Shown in pieces: positions 36,601 to 47,742 of a stretch of DNA of 64,000 nt; position 1 is the stretch's first letter; every line of letters starts with the position of its first letter. The notes below the pieces were generated by a model. The model did no database searches, had not been told where the DNA came from, and worked only from the letters and a program-made list of their open reading frames with translations. Origin of the DNA: Demequina subtropica (GTDB lineage Bacteria > Actinomycetota > Actinomycetes > Actinomycetales > Demequinaceae); the NCBI RefSeq assembly GCF_000971235.1, contig NZ_BBMB01000010.1, positions 20,922 to 84,921 of the forward strand, written 5' to 3'. Position numbers and translations under genes: made by a program.

Positions 36601-39105
36601 GTGACACTGCCGTCGCTGGACGCACGCGAGGCCTGCGCCACGCTCGAGGGCTGCCGCGCGATCGCGCGCACCCTGCCCCTCGAGCGGAAGGTGCTGCTGC
36701 TGACCGGGGCGACGATGTGGCGCCTCCACGCGCTGCCCGAGCTGGGCCTGCGCGGCGTCGCCTTCTCGGACGGACCGGTGGGCGTGCGCGGCCTGGGCGA
36801 GGTCGAGGGCGAGACGTCGGTGCTGTTCCCCACGCCCAGCGCCATCGCCGCGACCTGGGACGTCGCGCTCGCCTTCGAGGTGGGACAGGCCTTCGCCCGC
36901 GAGGCGCGCGACCACGGGGTCGACGTGGTGCTCGCGCCCCAGGTCAACATCCAGCGCACGCCCGTGGGCGGGCGGCACTTCGAGTGCTTCTCCGAGGACC
37001 CTTACCTCACCTCCGCCATCGGCACCACCGTGGTCCGCGGCATCCAGGACCAGGGCGTCGCGGCCTGCATGAAGCACTACGTGGCGAACGACTCGGAGAC
37101 CGAGCGGACCTCGTACGTCGCGGACCTGGGCATGCAGGCGCTGCGCGAGGTGTACCTCGCCCCGTTCGAGGACGCCGTCGAGGCCGGGGTGTGGTCGCTC
37201 ATGGCCGCGTACAACGGCACGGACGACGGCACCGAGACCTCACCCATGACGGCGCATCGCCACCTCCTCGTCGACCTCCTCAAGGACGAGCTCGGCTTCG
37301 ACGGTGTGGTGGTCTCCGACTGGGAGGCCACGGGCGACGGCGAGGCTGCCGCCAACGGCGGGCTCGACCTGGTCATGCCCGGCCCGGGCGGACCCTGGGG
37401 CGAGCGGCTGCTCGCCGCGGTCCGCGAGGGCCGCGTGCCCGAGCGCGAGATCGACGACAAGGTCGCACGCGTCCTGCTGCTCGCCGGCCGGGTCGGCGCG
37501 CTCGGCGAGGGCCCCGCCCCGATCACCCACGCGGAGGACCTGCGCGCACTCGTGCGGCGCGCCGCGGCCTCCTCCATGGTGGTGCTGCGCCGGGCGGACG
37601 ACGCGCCGTGGGACCGGCCCGCGCCGGCCACCGTCGCGCTCATCGGGCCGAACGCCCTCCGGCCGCACGTGCTCGGCGGCGGCTCGTCGACCGTGCACCC
37701 CCCGCATGTGGTGACCCCCGCCGAGGGCCTCGCCGCGCGCTGGCCCCACGCCAGCATCGTGCTCGAGCGCGGCGGCGATCCGCGTGCCTTCGCCCCGCGC
37801 CTCCAGCTCGAGGACGTCCGCCTCGAGCACCGCGACGATGCGGGCCGGGCCCTGGGCGCTCGGACCGTCACCGGCTGGGACGGCTGGCTCCGCGACCTTC
37901 CCGCGGATGCCGCCGAGGTCGAGCTGACCGCCGCGGTCCGGCTGACCGACCCCGGGACCCACCGGCTGTCGGTGGGGACCGTGGGTGCCCACCGCATCGT
38001 GATCGACGGCATCGAGGCCTCGGCGAGCGACGCCCCGGTGGGGGTCGACTGCGTGCTCGACTCGTCGGTGAACAACCCCGCCGGCGTCGAGGTCGAGGTG
38101 CACATCACCGAGCCGCGCGACGTGGTGGTGTCCGCGACGCTCGGCGTGATCGACGCCGGAGGCTACGGGAGGTTCGTGCGCGCCGAGCCGCGTCACGCGC
38201 TGCCCGGACCGAGCGTGGACGATGAGATCGAGGCCGCGGTCGCGGCGGCGCGCGCGGCCGAGCTCGCGGTGGTGATCGTGGGCACCAACGAGGAGTCCGA
38301 GTCCGAGGGCTGGGACCGCACCACGCTCGCGCTGCCGGGCCGACAGGACGAGCTCGTCGAGCGCGTGCTCGACGTCGCCCCCGACGCCGTGATCCTGGTC
38401 AACGCGGGCGCGCCGGTGCTGCTCCCGTGGCTCGAGCGCGCGCGCACCGTCCTCTGGGCCTGGTTCCCCGGGCAGGAGGCGGGTCACGCGATCGCCGACG
38501 TGCTGGCGGGGGAGGCCGAGCCTGCCGGACGGCTGCCGTGGACCCTCCCTGCGAGCGAGGCAGACGTCCCCGTGCCGCACGCGATCCCGGTGGCGGGCAT
38601 CGTCCACTACGACGAGGGGGTCCACGTGGGCTACCGCGGGTGGGAGCGCTCGGGCGCGGCGCCCGCCGCGCCGTTCGGGCACGGTCTCGGATGGTCGTCG
38701 TGGCGCTACGAGGCGATCGGGGCGCCGCGCCTCACGGCCGCGGGCGACCTCGAGGTCGAGGTGGACGTCACCAACGTGGGGACCCGCGGGTCCCGCGAGG
38801 TGGTGCAGGTGTACGTCGAGGCTCCGGACGGCGCGCACGAGCGCCCGGCGCGCTGGCTCGGCGGGTTCGTGGCCGTGCACGCACGGCCCGGCGAGACCGT
38901 GCGGGCGCGCATCACCGTCGCGCGACGCCGTCTCGAGGTGTGGGACACGGAGGCGGCGGCGTGGGTGCTGCCCGCGGGCGAGTACCGCCTCCGTGCAGGA
39001 CGGTCCGTTCGCGATCTTCGGCTGGACACCGCGGTCCGGCTCGAGGCGCCCGAGCCGAGGAGGAGGGACGACGAGGACGCGGCTGCCCGCATCGTGCGGG
39101 ATTGA
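36601..39105 (+). CDS. GH3 glycosidase with PA14 and fibronectin-III-like domains
   Basis: An 834-residue family 3 glycosidase without a signal peptide, so it acts on imported oligosaccharides. The N-terminal barrel has GVAFSDGPVGVRG, VLAPQVNIQRTPVGGRHFECFSEDP-type substrate motifs, KHYVANDSE and the nucleophile Asp240 in VVVSDWEAT. The GH3_C domain is interrupted by a PA14-like insert (about 415-530), as in known beta-glucosidases, and a fibronectin-III-like domain ends the protein. Context with a GH53 galactanase suggests beta-galacto- or beta-gluco-oligosaccharides as substrate. GTG start, AGAGGAGAA upstream. A small stem GGCGGC/GCCGCC (39119-39136) separates it from the next gene. Confidence 0.9.
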   Translation: MTLPSLDAREACATLEGCRAIARTLPLERKVLLLTGATMWRLHALPELGLRGVAFSDGPVGVRGLGEVEGETSVLFPTPSAIAATWDVALAFEVGQAFAREARDHGVDVVLAPQVNIQRTPVGGRHFECFSEDPYLTSAIGTTVVRGIQDQGVAACMKHYVANDSETERTSYVADLGMQALREVYLAPFEDAVEAGVWSLMAAYNGTDDGTETSPMTAHRHLLVDLLKDELGFDGVVVSDWEATGDGEAAANGGLDLVMPGPGGPWGERLLAAVREGRVPEREIDDKVARVLLLAGRVGALGEGPAPITHAEDLRALVRRAAASSMVVLRRADDAPWDRPAPATVALIGPNALRPHVLGGGSSTVHPPHVVTPAEGLAARWPHASIVLERGGDPRAFAPRLQLEDVRLEHRDDAGRALGARTVTGWDGWLRDLPADAAEVELTAAVRLTDPGTHRLSVGTVGAHRIVIDGIEASASDAPVGVDCVLDSSVNNPAGVEVEVHITEPRDVVVSATLGVIDAGGYGRFVRAEPRHALPGPSVDDEIEAAVAAARAAELAVVIVGTNEESESEGWDRTTLALPGRQDELVERVLDVAPDAVILVNAGAPVLLPWLERARTVLWAWFPGQEAGHAIADVLAGEAEPAGRLPWTLPASEADVPVPHAIPVAGIVHYDEGVHVGYRGWERSGAAPAAPFGHGLGWSSWRYEAIGAPRLTAAGDLEVEVDVTNVGTRGSREVVQVYVEAPDGAHERPARWLGGFVAVHARPGETVRARITVARRRLEVWDTEAAAWVLPAGEYRLRAGRSVRDLRLDTAVRLEAPEPRRRDDEDAAARIVRD

Positions 39106-39154
39106 CAACGAGGTCGATGGCGGCTGGGAGGCCGCCGCAACGAAGGAGAACAAC

Positions 39155-40846
39155 ATGAGGATGAGGAAGTCCTCCCTCGTGGCCATGTCCGTGGCCACCA
39201 CCCTCGCGCTCGCCGCCTGTGCGGGCGGGGGCACCAGCGACGACCCCTCGGAGACGGGCGACGGTGGCGGCTCGACGCCGCAGGCCGGCGCGCCGCTCAC
39301 CATCGCGAAGCCCGACGGCGCCATCGCGACCGAGTCGAACAACCCGTGGGTCGGCGACTCGTCGGGTCTCAAGCTCGGCTACATCAACGCGATCCTCGAG
39401 CCGCTCGCGTTCGTCAACACCATCGACCCGACCGCCGAGGTCAAGCCGTGGCTCGCGTCCGACGTCACGTGGTCGGAGGACGGCACCTCGGTGACCGTGA
39501 CGGCCCGCGACGGGGTGACCTGGAACGACGGCGAGCCGTTCACCGCCGACGACATCGCGTACTCGTACCAGATGTTCCTCGACCACCCCGAGCTCGACAC
39601 CGCGGCGCTCGGGCTCAACGGCGTCACGCAGGACGGCGACACCGTCACGCTGACGTTCGACACCCCGATGTTCGTCAAGCAGGACAAGGTGCTGCACAAG
39701 TACATCGTCCCCAAGCATGTCTGGGAGACGGTGGACGATCCCGCCACGGCCGACAACCTCGACCCCGTGGGCACGGGCCCGTACGTGCTGAGCACCTTCT
39801 CGACGCAGTCGGTGGAGCTCACCGCGCGGGACGACTACTGGGGCGGCGACCTGGCGGTGCCGACGCTGTACTACGTCTCCTACAACGACAACACGGCGCT
39901 CACCACCGCGCTCGCAACCGGCGACGCGGACTGGGCCCAGGCGTTCATCCCCAACGTCCAGAGCGCGTACCTCGACAAGGACGCGGACCACAACATCTAC
40001 TGGGCGCCCCCGGGCCTGGCGATCGACACGATGTACATGAACCTTCAGGAGAAGCCGTTCGACGACGTCGCGTTCCGCACGGCCGTGAACATGGTGGTCG
40101 ACCGCTCCAAGCACGCGGAGATCGCGCGCGAGGGCGGCGTCCCCGAGCTCACGTCGGTGACGGGCCTTCCCACGCCCGTCGGCGACTCCTACATCTCGTC
40201 CGCCTACGCGGGCCAGACCTACACGGTCGACGTCGACGGCGCCCGCGCGGTGCTCGAGGACGCCGGCTACACGTGGTCCGGCGATCAGCTGGTGGACCCC
40301 GACGGCGAGAACGTCGCGTTCGAGCTGCAGGTCCCCCAGGGCTGGAACGACTACGTCACCGGCATCTCGCTCATCGCGGACTCCGTCGCGGCGCTCGGCG
40401 TCACGGCCACCGTCCAGACCCCGGACGTCGACACGTGGTGGAACGACAAGTCGGTCGGCGACTTCCAGGCGATCCTGCACTGGACCGACGGCGGCGCGAC
40501 GCCGTACGACATGTACAAGTCGATGATGAGCCAGGAGTGGCTGGTGCCCATGGGTGAGGCCGCGAACAACAACTTCGGCCGCTTCGACAGCGCCGAGGTC
40601 ACGCAGGCGCTCGACGACTTCGCCAAGGCGGCGGACGATGCGACGCGCCAGGCCGCGATGGACACCATCGAGCGGATCTTCGTCGACGAGGTGGTGACCA
40701 TCCCGGTCGGCACGCGTCCGTCGATCGGCGAGTGGAACACCCGCAACTACGTGGGCTGGCCGTCGGATGAGGACCCGTACGCGGACCCGAACCCGACGAT
40801 CGCCTCCGCGGTGCTGATCCTCACGAGCCTCGAGCCCGCGAGCTGA
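39155..40846 (+). CDS. ABC importer binding lipoprotein, family 5 (Dpp/Opp-like)
   Basis: A 563-residue SBP_bac_5 lipoprotein. The signal peptide ends in lipobox LAAC with the acylated Cys22. The body shows VTWSEDGTSVTVTARDGVTWNDG-type family features, GTGPYVL, AFRTAVNMVVDR and the C-terminal FVDEVVTIPVGTRPS. Family 5 proteins bind peptides, but members in Thermotoga and other genomes bind beta-linked oligosaccharides. The flanking GH3 and GH53 genes support an oligosaccharide ligand here. ATG with GAAGGAG upstream. A strong hairpin follows the gene. Confidence 0.9.
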   Translation: MRMRKSSLVAMSVATTLALAACAGGGTSDDPSETGDGGGSTPQAGAPLTIAKPDGAIATESNNPWVGDSSGLKLGYINAILEPLAFVNTIDPTAEVKPWLASDVTWSEDGTSVTVTARDGVTWNDGEPFTADDIAYSYQMFLDHPELDTAALGLNGVTQDGDTVTLTFDTPMFVKQDKVLHKYIVPKHVWETVDDPATADNLDPVGTGPYVLSTFSTQSVELTARDDYWGGDLAVPTLYYVSYNDNTALTTALATGDADWAQAFIPNVQSAYLDKDADHNIYWAPPGLAIDTMYMNLQEKPFDDVAFRTAVNMVVDRSKHAEIAREGGVPELTSVTGLPTPVGDSYISSAYAGQTYTVDVDGARAVLEDAGYTWSGDQLVDPDGENVAFELQVPQGWNDYVTGISLIADSVAALGVTATVQTPDVDTWWNDKSVGDFQAILHWTDGGATPYDMYKSMMSQEWLVPMGEAANNNFGRFDSAEVTQALDDFAKAADDATRQAAMDTIERIFVDEVVTIPVGTRPSIGEWNTRNYVGWPSDEDPYADPNPTIASAVLILTSLEPAS

Positions 40847-40853
40847 CGCACCC

Positions 40854-40893
40854 CTCCGGCGGGGGCGGGCATCCCCGCCCGTCCCCGCCGGAG
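40854..40893 (+). terminator. Strong hairpin between binding protein and ATPase genes
   Basis: CTCCGGCGGGG...CGGG on the left pairs with CCCG...CCCCGCCGGAG on the right, a stem of about 16 bp with one mismatch. As in the amino-sugar operon, it lies just after the binding-protein gene and probably lowers expression of the downstream transporter genes. Confidence 0.7.
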
Positions 40894-40927
40894 CCGCATC
40901 ACCGTCCATCGATCCAGGAAGCATCCC

Positions 40928-42588
<1,661 letters not shown>

Positions 42589-42589
42589 C

Positions 42590-43573
42590 GTGCGATTCCT
42601 GCTGCGCCGCCTCGCGTTCTACGCCTTCACCGCCTGGGCCGCGATCACCATCAACTTCTTCCTGCCGCGCATGATGAAGGGCGACCCCATCACCGCGTAC
42701 CTGCAGAAGCACCAGAGCGAGTTCAACCCCGAGGCGATCGACTCGCTGCGGACCCTGTTCGGGCTCGACTCGGACGCCTCGCTCCTCCAGCAGTACCTCG
42801 ACTACTGGAGGCTCCTGTTCAGCGGCGACCTCGGGAGATCCTTCTCCAAGGGCCTCGCGCCGGTGACGGAGGTGATCGCCTCCGCGCTCCCGTGGACGCT
42901 CGGGCTCGTGGGCGTCGCGACCATCCTCAGCTTCGTGATCGGCACCGGCGTGGGCGCCTTCATCGGCTGGCGCCGCGGATCGCGCGCCGACTACGTGGTC
43001 CCGTTCGCCACGTTCTTCTCGACGGTGCCGTACTTCTGGATGGGGCTCATCGTCATCGCGGTCTTCTCGACCGGCCTGGGCTGGTTCCCCGCCTCGCACG
43101 CCTACGACAAGGGCTCGTCGCCCGAGTGGTCGTGGGACTTCATCGGGCAGGTGATCGCGCACGGCACGCTGCCGGCGCTCACCATCGTGTTCGCCTCGCT
43201 CGGCGGCTGGGTGCTGGGCATGCGCAACATGATGATCACGGTGCTCGACGAGGACTACGTCACGGTGGCGGAGGCCAAGGGCCTCGCGCCGCAGCGGGTG
43301 ATGACCCGCTACGCGGCCCGCAACGCGGTGCTGCCGCAGCTGTCGAGCTTCGCGCTCGCGCTCGGCTTCATCGTGGGCGGCACGCTCGTGATGGAGCTCG
43401 TGTTCTCGTACCCCGGCGTGGGCAAGCTGCTGCTCGACGCCACCAACGCCAAGGACTGGCCGCTCATGCAGGGCCTGTTCCTGGTCATCACGCTCGCGGT
43501 CCTGGTCGCGAACATCCTCGCGGACGTCGCGCACGCGATGCTCGACCCGCGCACCCGGATGATGGAGTCCTGA
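42590..43573 (+). CDS. ABC transporter permease (DppB/OppB-like)
   Basis: A 327-residue permease with about six spans; the first is FYAFTAWAAITINFFLPRM, the usual DppB N-terminus. The loop contacting the ATPase reads TVAEAKGLAPQRVMTRYAARNA, an EAA-type motif with the conserved Ala-Lys-Gly-Leu. The GTG start follows ACGAGGAG closely and gives the expected short basic N-terminus, VRFLLRR; longer upstream frames are not supported. Confidence 0.9.
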   Translation: MRFLLRRLAFYAFTAWAAITINFFLPRMMKGDPITAYLQKHQSEFNPEAIDSLRTLFGLDSDASLLQQYLDYWRLLFSGDLGRSFSKGLAPVTEVIASALPWTLGLVGVATILSFVIGTGVGAFIGWRRGSRADYVVPFATFFSTVPYFWMGLIVIAVFSTGLGWFPASHAYDKGSSPEWSWDFIGQVIAHGTLPALTIVFASLGGWVLGMRNMMITVLDEDYVTVAEAKGLAPQRVMTRYAARNAVLPQLSSFALALGFIVGGTLVMELVFSYPGVGKLLLDATNAKDWPLMQGLFLVITLAVLVANILADVAHAMLDPRTRMMES

Positions 43574-43574
43574 G

Positions 43575-44645
43575 ATGTCGCTGTCGACCATGCCCACCAC
43601 CTCCGAGACCTCGGAGGCCCGTGCCACGGAGCCCCAGCGGCCCTTCGCGCTGCGCCGGCTCGGCACGTCCTTCGCGATGTTCCGCAACCCGAAGTCGATC
43701 ACCGGGCTGGTGATCCTGGGGCTGTTCGCGCTCGTCGCGATCCTGGGCGACCTCATCGCCCCGTACGGCCCGCTCGAGAAGGACTTCTCGGCGCTCAAGC
43801 AGCCGCCGTCCGCGCAGCACTGGCTGGGCACCACCCACCTGGGCGAGGACGTCTTCAGCCAGATCATCTACGGCACGCGCGGCGTGCTCGTGGTGGGCCT
43901 GGTCGCGGGCGTGCTCGCGACGTTCACCGCCGTGGTGATCGGCGTCGCGGCCGGCTATCTCTCCGGCTGGCGGTCCGAGTCGCTGTCCGCGCTCACCAAC
44001 GTGTTCCTGGTGATCCCGGGCCTGCCGCTCATCATCATCGTCGCGTCGCAGTACGACGACCCGAGCATCGTGCTCATCTCCGCGGTGATCGCGGTCACCG
44101 GCTGGGCGTGGGGCGCGCGCGTGCTTCGCGCGCAGACCATGTCGCTGCGCAACCGCGACTTCGTGCAGGCCGCGAAGGCCAACGGCGAGCGGCTGTGGCG
44201 CATCATCGCGGTCGAGATGCTTCCCAACCTCACGGCGATCATCGCCTCGAGCTTCGTCGGGACGGTCACCGCGGCGGTGCTCGGGCTCACCACGCTCGCC
44301 TTCATCGGCGTCATCCCCATCACCAACCTCAACTGGGGCACCATCCTGTTCTGGGCCCAGCAGAACGGCGCGTTCCCCGACTTCTGGTGGTGGTACGTGC
44401 CGGCGGGCCTGTGCATCGCGATCCTGGGCACCGCGCTGTCGCTGGTGAACTTCGGGATCGACGAGTACGTCAACCCGCGCCTGCGCTCGGCGGGCGAGCG
44501 AGCCCGCGCGATGCGGAAGAAGGGCCTGTCGACGGCGAGCGGCGTGACCGCCGTGCGACTCGCCGACAAGGACGGGGACGATGCGGCGGGCACGGGCCGC
44601 GCATCGTCCGCCGGGGCGGACGGGGAGGGTGCTGCCCGTCCGTGA
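43575..44645 (+). CDS. ABC transporter permease (DppC/OppC-like)
   Basis: The second permease, 356 residues. A 35-residue hydrophilic N-terminus leads into the first span (ITGLVILGLFALVAILGDLIAP), then the conserved HWLGTTHLGEDVFSQIIYGTR that marks DppC. The ATPase-contact loop is FVQAAKANGERLWRIIAVEM. The C-terminal tail is hydrophilic. ATG one base after the DppB stop. The operon ends with a 13-bp-stem terminator. Confidence 0.9.
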   Translation: MSLSTMPTTSETSEARATEPQRPFALRRLGTSFAMFRNPKSITGLVILGLFALVAILGDLIAPYGPLEKDFSALKQPPSAQHWLGTTHLGEDVFSQIIYGTRGVLVVGLVAGVLATFTAVVIGVAAGYLSGWRSESLSALTNVFLVIPGLPLIIIVASQYDDPSIVLISAVIAVTGWAWGARVLRAQTMSLRNRDFVQAAKANGERLWRIIAVEMLPNLTAIIASSFVGTVTAAVLGLTTLAFIGVIPITNLNWGTILFWAQQNGAFPDFWWWYVPAGLCIAILGTALSLVNFGIDEYVNPRLRSAGERARAMRKKGLSTASGVTAVRLADKDGDDAAGTGRASSAGADGEGAARP

Positions 44646-44648
44646 CGC

Positions 44649-44685
44649 GATGCGGGGGCCGAGGCGCCTCCCCGGCCCCCGCATC
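44649..44685. terminator. Bidirectional terminator between the ABC operon and the GH53 gene
   Basis: GATGCGGGGGCCG (44649-44661) pairs perfectly with CGGCCCCCGCATC (44673-44685), between the convergent stops of the permease and galactanase genes. Confidence 0.8.
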
Positions 44686-44693
44686 GTCCACCG

Positions 44694-46298
44694 TCAGTCG
44701 GAGCTGTCCTTCGCGAAGGTCGCGAAGGCCGCGGGGATCTGGCGGCTGTTGAAGTCGAAGAACGCCTGGTTCTCCCACGCGTTACCCGAGCTCGCGTCCG
44801 TGGGGTCCCAGCCGCTGCCCGAGACCGCGGTCCACGCCGGCTCCCAGTAGACGACGCCCAGGCCTCGACCGCCCGGCGCGCCCGCGACCACGTCCTGCAC
44901 CGCGCGCACCCATGCGGCCTGCCCGGCGGTGGTCGCGGGGTAGCCCGTCACCAGCTCGGCGGACGTGTCGATGACGTTCTGGAACGTCGGCGTGTCGTCG
45001 GACAGGGTCCACGGGTACGCGGTCTCGACCACCATGACGTCCTTGTTGTAGGTCGAGGACAGCCCGGTGATGACCTCCTGGAGGTTGCCCAGGCCGCCGT
45101 GCCAGTAGCCGTAGTAGGACAGCCCGATGATGTCGTAGGGCACCGACCGCGACGTCATCGGGTCGAGCCACCAGGTGAGCCCCGAGACGCCGGAGCCGAT
45201 GTCGGTGAGGTGCAGGATCACCTTGGTCGACGGGAACACGGCCTTGGCGGCGTTGGAGCCCGCGGTGAGGAAGCCGGCGAGGTTGTTCCACTGGGCGCCC
45301 GTGACGCCGTCCGACGTGTTGACGTCCCACGACTGCCCGTACGGCCACAGCATGCCGGGGTTGATCTCGTTGCCCACCTGGACGTAGTCCACCGTCACGC
45401 CCGCGTTCTTGAGCGCGGTGAGGGTCGACGTGGTGTGGCTCGCGAGCGAGGTGGTCATCTGGGAGACGCTCTGGCCGGACCATGTGCTCGGGACGCCCTG
45501 CGCGCCCGGATCGGCCCACGTGTCGGAGTAGTGGAAGTCGATCATGATCTTCATGCCGTAGGCCTGCGCGCGCTTGGCCGCCGTCACCACCTTGGAGGCG
45601 GTGTTGTAGCCGTCGGCGGGGTTCACCCAGACCTTGAAGCGCGCGAGGTTCGCCTCGGCCTCGCCGAAGGACCGGAACGGGTCGATCTTGGTGCCGGTGG
45701 AGGTGTAGTAGCGGCCGCCGTAGGCCTCGTTCTTCATGACGGAGCTGAGGTCCGCGCCGCGGATGGTGCGCGAGACCTTGCCCTGGGACAGGGTCGCCTC
45801 GTCCATGTGGGCCCAGGCGCCGGCCGCGCCGTTCGTGTAGAGCGACACCCAGCATGTGGTGCTGGTCGCGTTGAAGGACACCGCGATGCGGACCCAGCCG
45901 TTGCCGTTGTTCGTGTCGGGGACGGTGCGGTACTCGGTCGCGCCGCAGCCGGTGACCTGGAGGCGCGTGGTGTCGAGCCCGCCGCCGGAGCGGACCTTGG
46001 CCGAATAGGTCCACCAGCCGGTGCCGGTGAGGGTGACGGCCTGGTAGGTCGACACGGACCCCGCGCTCGCGAGGTAATGGTTGAGCCGGTACGAGCCTGC
46101 GGAGCCGCCCGAGGCGACGCTCGCGGCCGAGGTGGTGCCGGAGACGGACCAGCCGGACAGGCCCGACTCGAAGCCGCCGTTGGTGATCGAGCCTGCCGCC
46201 GCCGAGGCGGACGATGCGGCGGCCCCCGCTGCCGTGGCCGCGAGGGCGAGCGCGAGGAACGTGGCGACAAGGCGTCGCCGGTAGGGGGTGGGTGACAC
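44694..46298 (-). CDS. Secreted GH53 endo-beta-1,4-galactanase with N-terminal binding module
   Basis: Cleaves beta-1,4-galactan side chains of pectin outside the cell. 534 residues: a signal peptide (about 1-35), a beta-sandwich carbohydrate-binding-like module (about 36-172, with Cys118 and Cys149 as a likely disulphide), then the GH53 barrel (about 178-534). The barrel starts with IRGADLSSVMKNEAYGG. The acid/base is Glu311 in VQVGNEINPG and the nucleophile Glu425 in MVVETAYPW. The start is set at GTG 46298: an AAGGAGG ribosome-binding site lies 6 nt upstream, whereas the ATG at 46304 directly abuts it. Products would be imported by the convergent ABC operon. Confidence 0.92.
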   Translation of the reverse strand: MSPTPYRRRLVATFLALALAATAAGAAASSASAAAGSITNGGFESGLSGWSVSGTTSAASVASGGSAGSYRLNHYLASAGSVSTYQAVTLTGTGWWTYSAKVRSGGGLDTTRLQVTGCGATEYRTVPDTNNGNGWVRIAVSFNATSTTCWVSLYTNGAAGAWAHMDEATLSQGKVSRTIRGADLSSVMKNEAYGGRYYTSTGTKIDPFRSFGEAEANLARFKVWVNPADGYNTASKVVTAAKRAQAYGMKIMIDFHYSDTWADPGAQGVPSTWSGQSVSQMTTSLASHTTSTLTALKNAGVTVDYVQVGNEINPGMLWPYGQSWDVNTSDGVTGAQWNNLAGFLTAGSNAAKAVFPSTKVILHLTDIGSGVSGLTWWLDPMTSRSVPYDIIGLSYYGYWHGGLGNLQEVITGLSSTYNKDVMVVETAYPWTLSDDTPTFQNVIDTSAELVTGYPATTAGQAAWVRAVQDVVAGAPGGRGLGVVYWEPAWTAVSGSGWDPTDASSGNAWENQAFFDFNSRQIPAAFATFAKDSSD

Positions 46299-46483
46299 GG
46301 GCATCCTCCTTGATGCGGTCGCGCGACGGTCCTCGTTGACTGTGCGCGCTCCCAGGTCTACCACCGGTTCCGCCCTCGTGCCTAGTGGAACGGGCGCCGA
46401 TCTGTGCGGGCCGCGGCTCTCGAAGGGTCGCGCACGGGCTGAGAGCGGTCGCAGGTCGGGGTGCCGCATCGTCCCTGGAGACG

Positions 46484-46519
46484 ACGAGGGCCCGGGACCG
46501 TCCGGTCCCGGGCCCTCGT
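46484..46519 (-). terminator. Terminator hairpin after the DUF3107 gene
   Basis: A perfect 16-bp stem (46484-46499 with 46504-46519) and a GTCC loop, 13 bp beyond the stop of the minus-strand DUF3107 gene. Confidence 0.82.
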
Positions 46520-46532
46520 GGGTCGGTGGGCG

Positions 46533-46751
46533 CTACGCCTCGAAGCCGACCCGACGCTTGGTCTCCTCGCCGATGTCGACGTAGCCGAGCGAGGCGCCCG
46601 GCACGATCACACGGCGGCCCTTCGCGTCGGTGAGGTCCAGAGTGCCTCCGGCGACCGCGGCGGCGACCGCCTTGGTGACCGCGTCCGTGGTCATGTCGGT
46701 GTCGATCGCGATCTCGCGGGACACGTTCTGGACGCCGATCCTGATCTCCAC
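46533..46751 (-). CDS. DUF3107 protein
   Basis: A 72-residue protein of the actinobacterial DUF3107 family: VEIRIGVQNVSREIAID, then a helix TDAVTKAVAAAV, GTLDLTDAKGRRVIVPGASLGYVDIGEE. The function is unknown. GTG at 46751 is chosen because GGAGG lies 5 bp upstream; the in-frame TTG at 46763 precedes that site and is unlikely. Divergent from the DUF3152 gene, a common neighbour in actinobacteria. Confidence 0.82.
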   Translation of the reverse strand: MEIRIGVQNVSREIAIDTDMTTDAVTKAVAAAVAGGTLDLTDAKGRRVIVPGASLGYVDIGEETKRRVGFEA

Positions 46752-46789
46752 GGCAGCCTCCAATGCTCGGTGTCGGTGGTGTTCGCCCT

Positions 46790-46795
46790 TATCCT
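46790..46795 (+). promoter_or_regulatory. -10 box of the leaderless DUF3152 gene
   Basis: TATCCT ends 6 nt before the ATG at 46802, in the 50-bp gap shared with the divergent DUF3107 gene. Confidence 0.55.
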
Positions 46796-46801
46796 AGGGC
46801 G

Positions 46802-47707
46802 ATGAGTCGGAGCTCCGGGGGCCTGTTCGCGGGCAGGGGAATCGACCTTCCCAGCGTCGGGATCACCCTGGTCACCATCCTGGCGTGCTTCGCGCTCGGC
46901 ATCGGCGCCGGCTGGGTGACGGGCCAGGTCCCGGACTGGTACCGCGCGTGGAGCGAGCCCGAGCCGAGCGTCTCCGCATCGTCCACGCCCACGCCCGAGC
47001 CGTCCGTGTCGCTCGCGGCGCTCGAGCCCATCACGCGCGCCCTCGACGAGGACGATGCGCTGGCCGGCGTGGTGACCACCGAGGTGGTCGAGCGCGGCGA
47101 GGGCACGTTCACCGCCGCGCTGGGCGCGGACGGCTCGACGGCTTCGGCGTCCGCCTCGGGCGACGCCTCCGCGTCGGCCGACCCGGTGCCCACGCGCTAC
47201 GTCCGGATCGACGTCGAGGACGGGATCACCGTCGACGAGCCGGCGTTCGTGGACTTCGTCATGACGACCCTCAACGACCCGCGCGGGTGGGGCTCGGCGG
47301 GTCGCATGCAGTTCGTGCTCACCGAGGGCGCCGCGGACGTGCGCGTGGTGCTCGCGAGCCCGTACGCGATCGCGCTCCGCTGCCCCGATCCGCACGCCGC
47401 CGCGACCGTCGTCGGCGACGGGGCGACGCCGAGCCCCGCGCCGACGGACGGCGAGGCCGGCACCTCATGCGCGACCGACGGCATCGTGCCCGTGTCGATC
47501 TACGACTGGACGGCCGGGCTCACGCGCTTCGGTGAGAAGCGCACCGTGGCGCGCGAGTATCTGCTCAACCACGGCGTGGGCCACGTGCTCGGCGCCCAGG
47601 ACGCCACGTGCGAGTCGGGCCTCGCCGACGTGATGGTCGACCAGTCCCGCCTGCGCCAGCAGTGCAAGGTCAACGCGTGGCCGTACCCCGATGCCGGGGC
47701 CTCCTGA
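46802..47707 (+). CDS. DUF3152 protein, metallopeptidase-like with altered zinc motif
   Basis: A 301-residue protein with an N-terminal membrane anchor (about 17-38, SVGITLVTILACFALGIGAG), a low-complexity Ser/Pro/Thr linker and an extracytoplasmic DUF3152 domain. The C-terminal part has a zincin-like helix, LLNHGVGHVLG (His257, His261). The position of the catalytic Glu in HExxH is Gly258, and the downstream segment AQDATC lacks an obvious third His, so peptidase activity is doubtful. Leaderless promoter. adnA follows 35 bp downstream. Confidence 0.78.
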   Translation: MSRSSGGLFAGRGIDLPSVGITLVTILACFALGIGAGWVTGQVPDWYRAWSEPEPSVSASSTPTPEPSVSLAALEPITRALDEDDALAGVVTTEVVERGEGTFTAALGADGSTASASASGDASASADPVPTRYVRIDVEDGITVDEPAFVDFVMTTLNDPRGWGSAGRMQFVLTEGAADVRVVLASPYAIALRCPDPHAAATVVGDGATPSPAPTDGEAGTSCATDGIVPVSIYDWTAGLTRFGEKRTVAREYLLNHGVGHVLGAQDATCESGLADVMVDQSRLRQQCKVNAWPYPDAGAS

Positions 47708-47742
47708 CCGACGATGTCCGACCTGGGTGATGTGATGCACGC

